This document shows, piece by piece, positions 12,241 through 23,091 of a stretch of DNA of 64,000 bases; the stretch's first letter is position 1, and every line of letters begins with the position of its first letter. The stretch spans positions 6,665,915-6,729,914 of the forward strand of contig OW121846.1 of assembly GCA_933228895.1 (NCBI GenBank), given 5' to 3'. The translations under genes and the position numbers were made by a program. The DNA comes from Platycnemis pennipes. Lineage: Eukaryota; Arthropoda; Insecta; Odonata; Platycnemididae. The notes under the pieces are model-generated. The model did not search any database. It was not told where the DNA came from and saw nothing but the letters and a program-made list of their open reading frames with translations.

Positions 12241-12855
12241 CCGTAGTCTTCATTCGAAGTCTTCCGTCGCCAGATCTCCCGAGAAGGCTAGGTGGAAAAG
12301 GGCTGATAAGCCTGGAGTGCCTTCATCACAGAGTAGTCCTGAATACGGCTTGCCGCGTGTTCCACAGCACGGACCCCCATATGCTGCTCGTAAAGAAACA
12401 CGAGAGTGTCGGCAAAGGGGCGTTCCTATTCTAGGCGGCGAAAAGGGCAGCAGACGGCATCGGTTTGGACTTGAACCTTACTTCCAGCGGAGAAGCATGC
12501 GAGAAATCAATCTTGTCGCTGAAGGCGGACGTGTTAAAGCTCGAAAGCCCATGCATGAAAGTTCTTATCGAAACTTGGAAACGCATGGGCTATCGAAGGA
12601 GCTCACGTTCACCTTCCTGCGCTCCGCAGGTCTGAAGTCCGAAACCGAGAGATTCGTGCTCGCGTGCCAAGATAGTGTCATCAACACCCTCGTGTACCGT
12701 CGCCCATCTTTGGGGCAAACGTGACGGACACTAGAGGCAGAGCATGCCGAAGGCAACCGGAGACTTTAGGTCATCCACTGTCCGGCTGCAGCTTTTATGC
12801 GAAGAACGCATATATAAACCTGCACAACGCAGCTCTGCGGGTGTTGTATTACCAT
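12241..12855 (+). pseudogene. RLE-LINE thumb and CCHC region
   Basis: This continues the LINE: RRLGGKGLISLECLHHRVV, then HMLLVKKHESVGKGAF, matching the segment between RT and endonuclease. Near 12745-12790 the pattern C-x-RQ-x-TLGHPLSGC resembles the CCHC finger that precedes the endonuclease in this LINE group. One expected Cys appears replaced. The frame then reads NLHNAALRVLYYH up to the insertion at 12855. Confidence 0.7.
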
Positions 12856-13159
12856 CTAACAAGGAGACATCGCGAGAGTGATGTTCGGGATCCGAATGCC
12901 GATGTTATTTTATGGAACTATAAAGGAAATGTAGAAAAAGTGTCACGGCTTTCTTCCCCATAGGCCTGGGTTCGAGAGATAAAAGCAAGTAAAGATTTGG
13001 CGCGGAATAATTATCTTTGAGTGACGGAACCAGTTCAATAAGTGGCGTGGCCGAGTAGGTTGAGGCCCCGGGCAACATCTTTTTCCCCCAGGGACCGTGG
13101 TTCGAGTCCCGTTGAAGTCAATTTTTTTTTCTTTCTTATAATTTAAGGAATCAATGTTA
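12856..13159 (+). repeat. Left terminal inverted repeat
   Basis: The left arm begins CTAACAAGGAGACATCGCG and ends near GGAATCAATGTTA. It aligns along its full length with the reverse complement of 14364-14670, with mostly substitutions between the two. It contains the tRNA-like block at 13041-13130. Confidence 0.85.
13041..13130 (+). promoter_or_regulatory. tRNA-like Pol III promoter in left arm
   Basis: The A box TGGCCGAGTAGG is at 13048-13059, the B box GGTTCGAGTCC at 13099-13109, and a T9 run at 13122-13130 would stop Pol III. The 39-bp gap between boxes suits a tRNA with a long variable arm (Leu or Ser type). No convincing acceptor stem pairs across the ends, so it is tRNA-like rather than a working tRNA gene. 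Confidence 0.65.
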
Positions 13160-14363
13160 CAACCCATCCCCATTCATTTAAGTCATTTACGTTCGTATTT
13201 TTCCTATTTTCAACTCATTTAATGGATTTTCTATGGACCGAGGAATTACGACGCGAATTAGGGGATTTTATTTTTCCATTACAGGCTCACATGCTGCCCG
13301 ACGCATTAAGTTTGGATTTCGAAGTTCCGTGAATACTTATATGAATACCAAGGCTTCAATTCAATTCAAGGCTTCATACCAAGTATTATTTTATTTAAGG
13401 CTTCAATTGTTCGCTGGACTACCTCAAGACCACAATGAATGAACTAAATGCTCATTACACTGCTTATTATCAAAATCACTACTTTACACACCTTCAAAGC
13501 AACGCACAGCACCATTGTTGTCTTCTTGGGATGATGACAACACCGATGGAGAAGTGCCATTATCTTTGTCTGATAATGAGGAGCCGTCACTGGACGACGG
13601 ACAGATTTCTCGAACACTTTTCATTTAGTTTCCGAGAACTCCCGACACGGCGCCGCAGATAGGTGAAAACTGCACAAATGCAAAAGACTGCTGAAAAAAT
13701 GCACAAGACTTACTGCAGGAAACTTGAGCTACGCTTCACTTTACCTTCACTGATCAAGAGCTGGATTGAAACTGGCGAAATAGATGGTCCAATACAGCTG
13801 CCACGTGTTGCTGTATGTAGAGAACACCCCTTCCCAGCACTAAAATCGCTGTCTCAAACAGCGATTTCCCGACTCCTACATTCTTTTATTCATAATATCA
13901 TTTCCATCGCTTTCTTTTCGCGATCAAAAATTGTATTTTGTTTAAAATACCATACAAAAATATTTGTTTTATGACAGTAAATTGTTTTTGTTCGATTAGA
14001 TTTGGTTTTAGTAAAAAGCAGTAAAAATTTTAATAAAAAGTAAATAAGTAAAATAGTTAAAAAATAAAAATACAATTTCTTGCAACCACTTAGTGTTACA
14101 TAACTAATTGACATAACTCCGCCGTGTTTAGACTCTTTTTTCATGAAATCACACGTAGAAATCAAAACTGTAATAAAACATTACAAATTACGCTTACTTA
14201 TATGTGATAATTTTTCAGAGTGGAGTAAGATTCGGGACTCATTATAGCGCACGCGGTCGACCTGACCCCGGCTATTGTTTGGCGCACGGCAGGTACCCGG
14301 CTATTGCTGGGCTCTCGAGCTGTGCCTTAATCCCTTACCCGCCTTCCCTGTTTGGACAGACTA
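13160..14363. other. Interior of the inverted-repeat element
   Basis: There are 1204 bp between the arms. Short open frames exist (13435-13662 and 13663-13974 on plus). One plus-strand frame near 13520-13610 is acidic (SSWDDDNTDGEVPLSLSDN), but it meets a stop soon after. No DDE, RT, helicase or integrase motif can be seen. It may be a degraded transposase gene or passenger DNA. Confidence 0.4.
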
Positions 14364-14670
14364 TAACATTGATTCCTTAAATTATGAGAAAGGAAAAATA
14401 ATTGACTTCAACGGGACTCGAACCCAGGTCGCTTGGGGCAAAGAAGTATTGGCCGGGCGCCTCAACCTACTCGACCACGCCACTTGTTAAACTGCCTTCG
14501 TCACTCAAAGATAATGATTCCGCGCCAAATCTTTACTTGCTTTTATCTCTCGAACCCGGGCCTATGGGGAAGAAAGCCGTGACACTTTATCTACATTTCC
14601 TTTATAGTTCCAGAAAATAACATCGGCATTCGGATCCCGAACATCACTCTCGCGATGCCTCCTGTAAGAC
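14364..14670 (-). repeat. Right terminal inverted repeat
   Basis: This is the reverse complement of the left arm. Read from the outer edge it starts GTCTTACAGGAGGCATCGCG. The inward tRNA-like boxes are at 14466-14477 (A box TGGTCGAGTAGG) and 14414-14424 (B box GGTTCGAGTCC) on the minus strand. The T-run is interrupted (ATTATTTTTCC), so termination would be weaker than in the left arm. Confidence 0.85.
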
Positions 14671-15265
14671 ACCATTACGGTATAGACGCGAATCCGGTGC
14701 TGCCTTACGTCCCTGGAGGCATCGAGTCCGTCGTGGAGAACGATAAGTGTAAGATCTGGTGGAATTATTCCTTCTCCACCTCCAGGCAGTTGGAGGCGAC
14801 GAAGCCTGATATCGTTCTCCTCGACAATCTCTCTCATGCCATGTTCGTGATCGAGTTTTCGGCACCAGCCGAAACGAACATGGCAGCGAGGGAGATTGAA
14901 AAAAGGACCAAATATCAAGATCTGCTGTGCGAACTGCGGCAAATGTACGCGGGCTACTCTGTGAAACTGGTAGTCCTCATCGTGGGCGTGCTTGGTGGTG
15001 TCAAGAGCTCACTGGTCAAAAGTCTCTAGTGCATCTCGGCGTGCAGGGCGCGAGCGGATGCACTTGCAAGTGCAATGCAGAAGGCTGTCCTTCTCGGGTC
15101 TCTCCGCCTGCTTCGTGCGCATGACCCTAATGCCGGGTAGCCACCTATCCACCGGTGACGGACGTGGCTACCCTCAGGCGCGACCCCTCTCGAGTCTCCG
15201 GCAATTATGACGGCAACGAAACCTGATGCTAGCCGGAGACTTGGAGGTAGAAGCTACTAATTGTA
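14671..15265 (+). pseudogene. RLE-LINE endonuclease and 3' end
   Basis: This resumes the LINE frame after the insertion: YGIDANPVLPYVPGGIES, then a PD-(D/E)xK-type restriction-like endonuclease with KPDIVLLD near 14800 and FVIEFSAPAETNMAAREI near 14845, followed by a KYQDL helix near 14910. In the R2/R4/NeSL families this domain nicks the target to prime reverse transcription. The frame ends near 15029. A 3' UTR follows (AGCCGGAGACTTGGAGGTAG near 15220) and matches the second copy at 19600-20045. A TAA repeat at 15270-15290 may be the tail. Confidence 0.8.
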
Positions 15266-15346
15266 ACAATATAATAATAATAATAATAAAAGGTCTTTAT
15301 TGGGGTGAGATTGAGACAAAACTGTCCCTTCTGCCATGTAACCCCT

Positions 15347-15622
15347 AAGGGGGCAAAGGAATAAAATATGGCGGGGAAGGAAGGAATATATACAAAGTAA
15401 GGGAGCTCTCAATCACACGTACAACATCAAGCATACAGAGTAACTTAAGTGGTAGTAGTTAAATGATCCATTCGTACACTCACTCACATATTACAAACAA
15501 CTGTCACACTCAAAATTAAGGGAATCAAGGTAAAAATAAAAACGAGCAGTGACTCACACAATCACTCACTCACTCAGATGTGTATACAAAATACAGTCAC
15601 CTTCGTGAGTTCAATCACACAC
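15347..15622 (-). repeat. Penelope terminal repeat, left (inverted)
   Basis: This is the reverse complement of 16204-16479 with roughly one difference per ten bases in the parts I aligned. It includes a run of CACTCA-like words near 15540-15575 and the GTGAGTTCAATCACACAC edge that joins the coding part. Confidence 0.85.
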
Positions 15623-16203
15623 GCAAGCAGCGTTTACGAGGATTTCTCCAACGCCACGCTGTATTCCATTCCCTAATCAACAGACTTCTGAATATCCACA
15701 TGCACAGTTTAGAATTTCATAAAAAACTCTGTTACATTAAAAATATTGCTACATCCAATGGCTACACCGAAGAACTTATAGATAGAATCCTCAGTAGACA
15801 AAATAAAAGAAGACTGCTTAGAGAAAACACCACTCTCATCCCTTCTAAAGATGATGAATATGTAAAACTCCCTTTTCATCCCAAATTAACGGAAGGCCTT
15901 GGATATATTTTCAAAAAATATAATTTCAAACCATCATTTGTGTCCACCAGTAAACTTAAATCTAACCTTCATAACCCCAAAGATCCCATAGAACCCTTTT
16001 ACAAGTGAGGTATATACCAAATCTCTTGCCCGGAACGAAGTGCGCCTTACATTGGCCAAACCCCCAGGAACCTCAACATTAGATTCAAGGAGCATGCAGC
16101 CTGCTTTAGGCTACGCCATTTACAACAATCATCAGTAGCCCAACATATGCATTCAGAAGCACATTGCATCACTGTTGACAATGTAGAACTCTTGAAACAC
16201 GTG
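15623..16203 (+). pseudogene. Penelope RT C-terminus plus GIY-YIG endonuclease
   Basis: The first 128 codons resemble the segment after the Penelope RT core (NRLLNIHMHSLEFHKKL, then NGYTEELIDRIL, then LPFHPKLTEGLGYIFKKY). A TGA at 16006-16008 interrupts the frame. Immediately after it the same frame reads GIYQISCPERSAPYIGQT, then RFKEH and SVAQHMHSEAH, a GIY-YIG homing-type nuclease with its GIY, YIG, Arg and a His-rich finish. In Penelope elements this nuclease nicks the target. The stop lies where the two domains join, and a single base change from a Ser codon could explain it. The copy is truncated and inactive. Confidence 0.85.
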
Positions 16204-16479
16204 GGTGTGTGTGATTGAACTCACGAAGGTGACTGCATTTTGCATAGATACCTGAGTGTGTGAGTGATTGTGTGAGTCACTGCTCGTTTTTATTTTTACC
16301 TTGATTCCCTTAATTTTGAGTGTGACGGTTGTTTATAATATGTGAGTAAGTGTACGAATGGATCATTTACAACCACTTAAGTTTCTCCGTATGATTGATT
16401 TTGTACGTGTGATTGAGAGCTCCTTTACTTTGTATATACTCCTTCCTTCCCCCCTTGTTTTATTCCTTTGCCCCCCTTA
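16204..16479 (+). repeat. Penelope terminal repeat, right
   Basis: This is the direct-orientation terminal repeat that follows the endonuclease. It ends in a CCTTTGCCCCCCTTAT segment that continues into GGTTACGGCTTTGTGGAT, a stretch also found near 9772-9820. Confidence 0.85.
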
Positions 16480-16554
16480 TGGTTACGGCTTTGTGGATAT
16501 CAATCTTAATTTGTCATTTATTACTATCATTGTTCAGCTTATATAGCTACGCTT

Positions 16555-16745
16555 TTTCCGGTGGGGATCTTGAGACAGGATGGCTTGATGAAGACGATTC
16601 TAGGGGGAAAAAGAACGGGAAAGCGGCTTGGGGAGACATTGTATGAGATACATTAATTAGGTCGTGATGGATGTGAAAGACCGGAATTGTGTTAATATGA
16701 AGAGGCTGGCCGATTGAAGAATCGAGTGGAGGGCTGTGTCAAACC
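16555..16745 (+). repeat. LINE C-terminal scrap (GLMKT family)
   Basis: Decayed sequence resembling a LINE polyprotein tail (a HDGLMKT-like segment, then GRDGCERPEL and MKRLAD in shifted frames). It matches 51090-51290. Stops and frameshifts are frequent. Confidence 0.55.
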
Positions 16746-17055
16746 AACCATAGGATTGTCGACCGTTGATGATGACGATGACATTTAACAATCGTTCTGA
16801 CTGGATCAATTCGATATGGTGAACACAACAGCCTGGCAAGTTCGATTCTAATGCGAGCTGAGTCATTCCGCTTTCCCCAATCTATCGAAGACACCGGGCA
16901 CCGGAACTGAAGGAACCCACAAGGTCTGTGGCGCCCTCCACTCTTCCATCCTTGGCCCTGTTGATGTACCTGGCAATCACGGTCAGCTCGCTTCCAGACC
17001 TGTCGGACTTCAGACCGCTCTGGTACCTTGTCGTCGTCACGGCATACCACTAAAA

Positions 17056-17935
17056 TGTTATGTTAGTAAATTATTGTTATATATACATGCGATAACATTT
17101 TATATACATTTTCATAGATATGCATATAAAATCTTCGTGAATCGATTTTCTGTGTATCGGATCTTCGTAGGAAATCGCCCCAGGGAAAGGAAATTGCCCG
17201 GAAGAGTGCGCCAGAGTGGCTTCACGGAAACCCAGGCCAACGTTAGCCTGGGTTGACCTGGGTGGTGTCCAAAGGGACGAGCTTGCACCCTGTCCGGCCA
17301 GCAGCACCAGGAACCCTCAGGGTGGTCACGTGAGGTGAAAGGGGCTTGTTTCCTCTGTTTCACAGGCTAACCAGTGTGCATGCACGGACCGCTCTCTCAC
17401 TCACCAACGAGCATCCCGTTGGTGTCTTATGCGATGTCAGTCTGCGAAGGTGGGAAAAGTACCGTGGCAGCCAATAAGAATTGGGCCTGTGGGTCACGTG
17501 GGGACGCAAGCGTGGTTCGATTCGGGGGTAAGGAAGGGCGAGCGAGGCAGTGGGCGCGAAAGTATCTGGAAGAATTGAGAGCAATAAATCGGAGTCGCCC
17601 ACAAACGTAGCTTTCCTGCTCGATCACTTCCTTCCTCCGGTGAATTCCTGTCCGAAGCGCTGACATCCTTACAGAAGTTGGTGTCAGAAGTGGGATCAGA
17701 CTGATTGCCTGTTAATGGATCGTCGCCTGGAGGACGGAATTACTGAGGCACGGCAAAGAGGAGATAAGTCCATTATGGCTGGGCGAGTTAGTGTTGGGGG
17801 TAAGGAGGTGGAGTAGGTGATAGTAGGTGATGGAGGAGGTGATAGTAGGTGATAGAGGAGTTTCAAGAGAAGTTGCGGGAGTTGACTGACTACTGTGGGC
17901 GCAGAAATTATGTGCACTCGAGTTTGAAAACAAAT
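17056..17935 (+). mobile_element. 5' end of a Ty3/Gypsy-like LTR retrotransposon
   Basis: The probable LTR begins near 17056 (TGTTATG) and ends TTACA at 17673. It holds an AATAAA-type signal at about 17582. Five bases later a primer-binding site, TGGTGTCAGAAGTGGGAT (17679-17696), fits the 3' end of a tRNA-Leu. An ATG at 17715 opens a gag-like start (MDRRLEDGITEARQRGDKS), followed by a GAG/GTGATAG-rich repeat and FQEKLRELTDYCGRR near 17865. The rest of the element is missing. The left LTR edge is uncertain because no second LTR is present. Confidence 0.55.
17679..17696 (+). promoter_or_regulatory. tRNA-Leu-type primer-binding site
   Basis: An 18-base match to the expected complement of a tRNA-Leu 3' end, starting TGG as usual and placed 5 bases after the putative LTR end. 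Confidence 0.55.
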
Positions 17936-18160
17936 GACATATTGATAGCTAGACATACAGAAAAACTAATCACACCGTAGCTTTTCTTATTTCATTCTAA
18001 GTTATTGAATGGCGAATTTAAATTTTTAAAACGTATTTTCATATTTTTTACAGCGGTTGTAACGTAAAAAGTGCCGGTTTTTAACCGCTGCTATCCGATG
18101 ATCTCAGCTTAGAATTAGCCAAGTCACACGGAATGATGGACTCCATGACTTTGCAAACTA

Positions 18161-19599
<1,439 letters not shown>

Positions 19600-20045
19600 C
19601 ATGGACCCGAGAACAAGGAAGGCAAGCAGCTCGTTAACGGGGACGTCACATCGTGGGCGACGAAAGCTATGAATATCTAGGCGTTCTCGAGCGCCGAATA
19701 CAGGACGCGGCAGCGGTGAAGGGAAGACCTCCACGGACAGACTCTCAGGAAAATATGGAGCTGTCTGGCCTGACAGGCATCTCAGAACTCAGCTCAGACA
19801 GACATACTATCATGTTGCCGGTCCCAGCACTGCAGTACACCTTTTCTTGCTTGAAAAGGACAGTTAACGATTTGCTGATCTTGGACGGGGGAACGAGGAA
19901 GAGCAGTGTGGCCATCCATCCGATGGACATGGCTATGAACACTGCCAAACCCCTCTCGTCATTATCACGGTAATGAAATCCAATATCAGCCGGAGACTCA
20001 GAGGTGGATGTTACAAGAAGTAACGTAATCGGTCACCAATCCCAA
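19600..20045 (+). pseudogene. Second RLE-LINE fragment
   Basis: A shorter relative of the 9.9-15.3 kb LINE. It has QLVNGDVTSWATK in one frame, DESYEYLGVLERRIQDAAAV in another, and VPALQYTFSCLKRTVNDLL, matching the post-RT region at 11950-12210. The copy then jumps to the 3' UTR (CAGCCGGAGACTCAGAGGTG near 20000, compare 15220), so the endonuclease segment is deleted. It is disabled by frameshifts. Confidence 0.75.
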
Positions 20046-20832
20046 GATTGGTTTCATGGAGCCCTTCACTCAATTCTCCAGAAGTAACATTAATAATAAA
20101 AATAAACATTTAGCACACTCCATCCGCGGTTCTTAAAATGAAAAAAAAACAATAAGACATTCAGAAGAGAAAGTCCTCATATTGTGCTTGCCATTTCATG
20201 GATATAGTTGTGTTCGGCAAATGCATGAGTAACTCAATTGCCTAGAATAATCGAAATCATTGCATGAGTAATTCAAACAAAAGCACAAGGATAATTACTG
20301 TGCGTAAAGATTAATTCTTCCTCTTGTTTGTTGACATTCACAAACTTTTTCTTCTGACACTCTCAAACTTTTTAAAGAAGCTGAGCGATCAGTTATATAT
20401 ATATACCAAATGTTTTTCAAAAGTATAATTCTTGTGACTGGATGTATAGATTCAGAATGACATAATGATAAACATATTTTTCCATCCTCCTAAAATCCTA
20501 AATAAACCCATCCTTCACGCATAATGATCTAGCACGTCGCTCATTACATGGAGGTGATAAGGCTCTCGTCAATGTCTGTACTTTGGGGTAGCACGTAAGC
20601 TCTAAAAAGCATGCCGATTTTCTCCTCACGTGTGAACATTATTGTAAGATACCAAATGGTATGTAGGTGAGGTTGAGGAAATGATTTTCTCAAAGCAAAA
20701 CCTTTATTACATTTATGGCTCATTCTTAAATGTTACCAATTACTAATTATCCGCTGCGGTGTATCTACTACAGTTATTTTTTAATGCATCTAAGTAAAAG
20801 ATAACGAAAAGGGATGTCGTCATTGTAAATTT
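20046..20832. other. Intron sequence, no recognisable feature
   Basis: Contains a short TATATATATATA run near 20396. Nothing else can be supported. Confidence 0.4.
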
Positions 20833-21108
20833 CTAAGCAGGAAATGTTCCTTGGCTAATTTTAAAGGCTGTGGACTGACGAAACATTGTATGGTACCCCG
20901 AAAATCCAAATTCTTTCTCGGGAGTTGTAAGACGTTCATAATTTGCAACATGGTTCCGTAAATTATCCAATGAAAAAAATGTCCAAAGTTGCGGGTACAC
21001 TGATTTATTAACTCGATCCATGATCCTCACAATATGTTCAACATAAAATCCTTGGAAATCAGTGACTGCATACCTGGCTTGAAATGCGTGAGGAGGAAAG
21101 GTCTTCAA
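20833..21108 (-). CDS. Uncharacterised coding-like ORF
   Basis: A 91-codon frame on the kinase strand inside intron A-B. Its composition looks protein-like (FQGFYVEHIVRIMDRVNKSV, then PQLWTFFSLDNLRNHV, then EKEFGFSGYHTMFRQS) and it ends in a clean stop. A possible acceptor (GCTCAAG) lies just before the ATG on the minus strand. I do not recognise the family. It could be an exon of another gene or a transposon relic. Confidence 0.3.
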   Translation of the reverse strand: MKTFPPHAFQARYAVTDFQGFYVEHIVRIMDRVNKSVYPQLWTFFSLDNLRNHVANYERLTTPEKEFGFSGYHTMFRQSTAFKISQGTFPA

Positions 21109-22320
21109 AACTTGAGCAATGCCACGGTGTCACGTCACTTCCAGGTCCAAGGCAGAACGGAGCCGAGTCGCGACGCCTGAGCAGAAGATCGAACTTATTT
21201 TATGCACCTCAAATATTTTTCAAAGAGGTTTTTGGGATAGCCTTATGTGTCTTTAATTAATATGAATATACTTTAAAAATCGTGGGGGATACAGGGAGAC
21301 GTCAACCCGATTACATTATGGTTAAGCAAAGATTTAGGAACAGCGTGAAAAATACACAAATTTCGGGATCGGTCTTCGACTCAAAAAGAATATGTAAAAC
21401 ACTTTCAACATGGATTTGTTTAAGCCTTTCAAACATTTGTTCACCTTTTATACCTTATCATTTTTTCTAACGTTTACCTGATGGAGCTATTTGTGGAGTA
21501 AAAATAGCACTTGAAAACATAAATATAAAATGTTTTAGCACAAAGTTTGATTGGTTTGTGATATCATCAATTAGTTTTGCAGAATTATTTAATAAAAACC
21601 ATTATTTTCACGACTATTACGACAAAATGTCAAAATTAATGAGCACAAAAAATTCAAAATCTTTACATGAAAATGAAAAAGTTGGTCTACTCACATTTCC
21701 TTATTAATGTTTATTAAACCCGCTAAAAAAGTGCAGCATTTATTAAATACTGTTGTATTCCCGGTTTCAATATTATGTATCTAACTGCAGTATTAAAATT
21801 TTCAGCACGCATAATGTGATTCAAGCAATTATCGGCTGCAAAACACTTGCGCTGCACGACGGGTAGGTATCGCCGACATACACCGAAATTTCGATTATCG
21901 GATTTCGTGGCTCCACCGTTTCTGTGTGATATACAACGTTCAAAACTGTGTGTGAACTGTAAATAACTAGTACAGTAAAAATATAATGGAAAATATAAAA
22001 TGTTTCATTCGCTTAACTTAGTGCCGGAACTGCTCTCTAGCCATTGCATATCAAGAGGCAGTTGAACATGCTAATCAGATGCCTCGAGACCCATCGGTAG
22101 GACACGAATGATATGAAAATGTTAAATGCATTGCATAAACAGCATCAATGTGCGCGTGCGTTGCTTCGGGATTTGCACGCAACAACCTGTTTTAGAAGTC
22201 GTCAATGTACCCTCCAGCGGGTACGACCGGAGCTTCCTTTAACTTTGGCATTTCCGGTTACCTTCCATGAATTTCCGGCTGGTGAAAATTTACAAGTTAA
22301 ATCACCGTCCCATCGGCTGC
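21109..22320. other. Intron sequence, no recognisable feature
   Basis: AT-rich sequence without a supportable ORF or repeat. Confidence 0.4.
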
Positions 22321-22327
22321 AGTTCTT

Positions 22328-22957
22328 TTTACATCTACATCTACACGATACCCTGCAAGCCACCACGAGGGTGTGTGGCAGGGGGTGAAGATCACCAAGC
22401 ATGCACTACTAACATGCAAACAAGCAACTAAAGAGTCTCATGCAACTAGATTGTTAGTATCTATAGTATTTGAGGGGTTAATACATGCATCATGCACTAC
22501 AGAATATTTTAAAATATTTCCCCTGCCTATCCCTTTCCTGTGCTGCCTATTCTGTTCTCTTATAGTACGGGGGAAAAATGCCATTTTGAATCTATCGGTA
22601 CGACAATCTAGCTCTCTAATCTTATTTGGCTGGTCGAATCTAGCATAATACGCTGTTTTTTATAATGTGCCTAATATCTTCAGTAAAGCTATCCGATTGA
22701 AATTTCTCTAATAGATTTAATCTGTACCTACGCTCTGATAACGATTTCCACCCTAATTCTTGTATTAATTCTGAAACGCTACTCAACCTATCGTAACATC
22801 TTTTAAGGAACCTAGCTGCTCTACGCTGCACACTGTCTAGTTCTCTGATCAAACATAATTCATTACGATCCCATACACTGTCTGCATACTCTAGGTGGGG
22901 CCTAACTAGTGAAAAGTAACATCGCTCTTTTGTCCCCTCATCACATTTCCCTAGCAT
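22328..22957 (-). mobile_element. 5'-truncated alpha LINE (copy B)
   Basis: The minus strand encodes the C-terminal part of an alpha LINE polyprotein (VRPHLEYADSVWDRNEL, then LDSVQRRAARFLKRCYDRLS), followed by the 3' UTR. It ends with the 3' stem-loop and a GTAGATGTAGATG tail at 22328-22390. It starts abruptly at the MLGKCDE segment. The order and sequence match copy C just to the right, so two same-orientation truncated copies sit side by side. Confidence 0.9.
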
Positions 22958-23091
22958 GATTGCACATTTTCAGCTGAACTGCAGCCGAAGAGACCAGATT
23001 TATACGTCTGAATTAAGAATTTTCTTTACTGATAAGGTTCTATTACGTTCCAAAAATACTAACATATACTGTACTTGTGTAAGTTATGGTT

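Larger units (their letters stand above)
9895..12855 (+). mobile_element. RLE-type LINE, 5' and central part
   Basis: This is the left part of a non-LTR retrotransposon of the group that uses a restriction-like endonuclease (R2/R4/NeSL-type). It consists of an N-terminal segment, an RT and the zinc-finger region. It is cut after 12855 by the terminal-inverted-repeat element 12856-14670, and the same reading frame resumes at 14671. Joining the two sides across one copy of ACCAT restores uninterrupted coding sequence. Codon use is GC-richer than in the surrounding LINEs. Frameshifts and stops make the copy inactive. I cannot assign the exact clade without a tree. Confidence 0.85.
12856..14670 (+). 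mobile_element. Unclassified 1815-bp element with tRNA-like terminal inverted repeats
   Basis: A discrete insertion into the RLE-LINE. Both outer edges carry ACCAT (12851-12855 and 14671-14675), consistent with a 5-bp target duplication. Removing the insert and one ACCAT restores the LINE frame ...LRVLYYHYGIDANP. The ends are inverted repeats of about 305 bp (12856-13159 and 14364-14670) that differ at scattered sites and by small indels. Each arm has a Pol III-type A box, B box and T-run pointing inward. The 1.2-kb interior has no recognisable transposase. Two unrelated SINE insertions would not share an outer target duplication, so a single composite element is the simpler reading. I know of no named superfamily with this arrangement. 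Confidence 0.75.
15285..16530 (+). mobile_element. Penelope-like element with inverted terminal repeats
   Basis: A short Penelope-like element: the C-terminal end of the RT, a GIY-YIG endonuclease, and two 276-bp terminal repeats in opposite orientation (15347-15622 and 16204-16479). Penelope copies are known for terminal repeats and for inverted partial copies arising during insertion. The 5' part of the RT is missing. It sits directly after the TAA tail of the RLE-LINE, so it probably inserted at or next to that tail. Confidence 0.85.

Noticed and set aside
13041..13130. Functional tRNA gene
   Set aside because: The A and B boxes are good, but no acceptor stem pairs across the ends and no clear anticodon arm forms.
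12856..14670. Two independent SINEs in opposite orientation
   Set aside because: The shared outer ACCAT and restored LINE frame point to one insertion event, though a SINE origin of the arms remains possible.
16860..17050. A plus-strand frame with a hydrophobic helix-like stretch and a minus-strand frame with a possible acceptor
   Set aside because: Both strands read equally well and neither matches a family I know or has a partner exon.
22373..22648. Plus-strand ORFs repeated at 23223, 38922 and 42834
   Set aside because: They are antisense to the alpha LINE 3' end and recur only because the LINE recurs.
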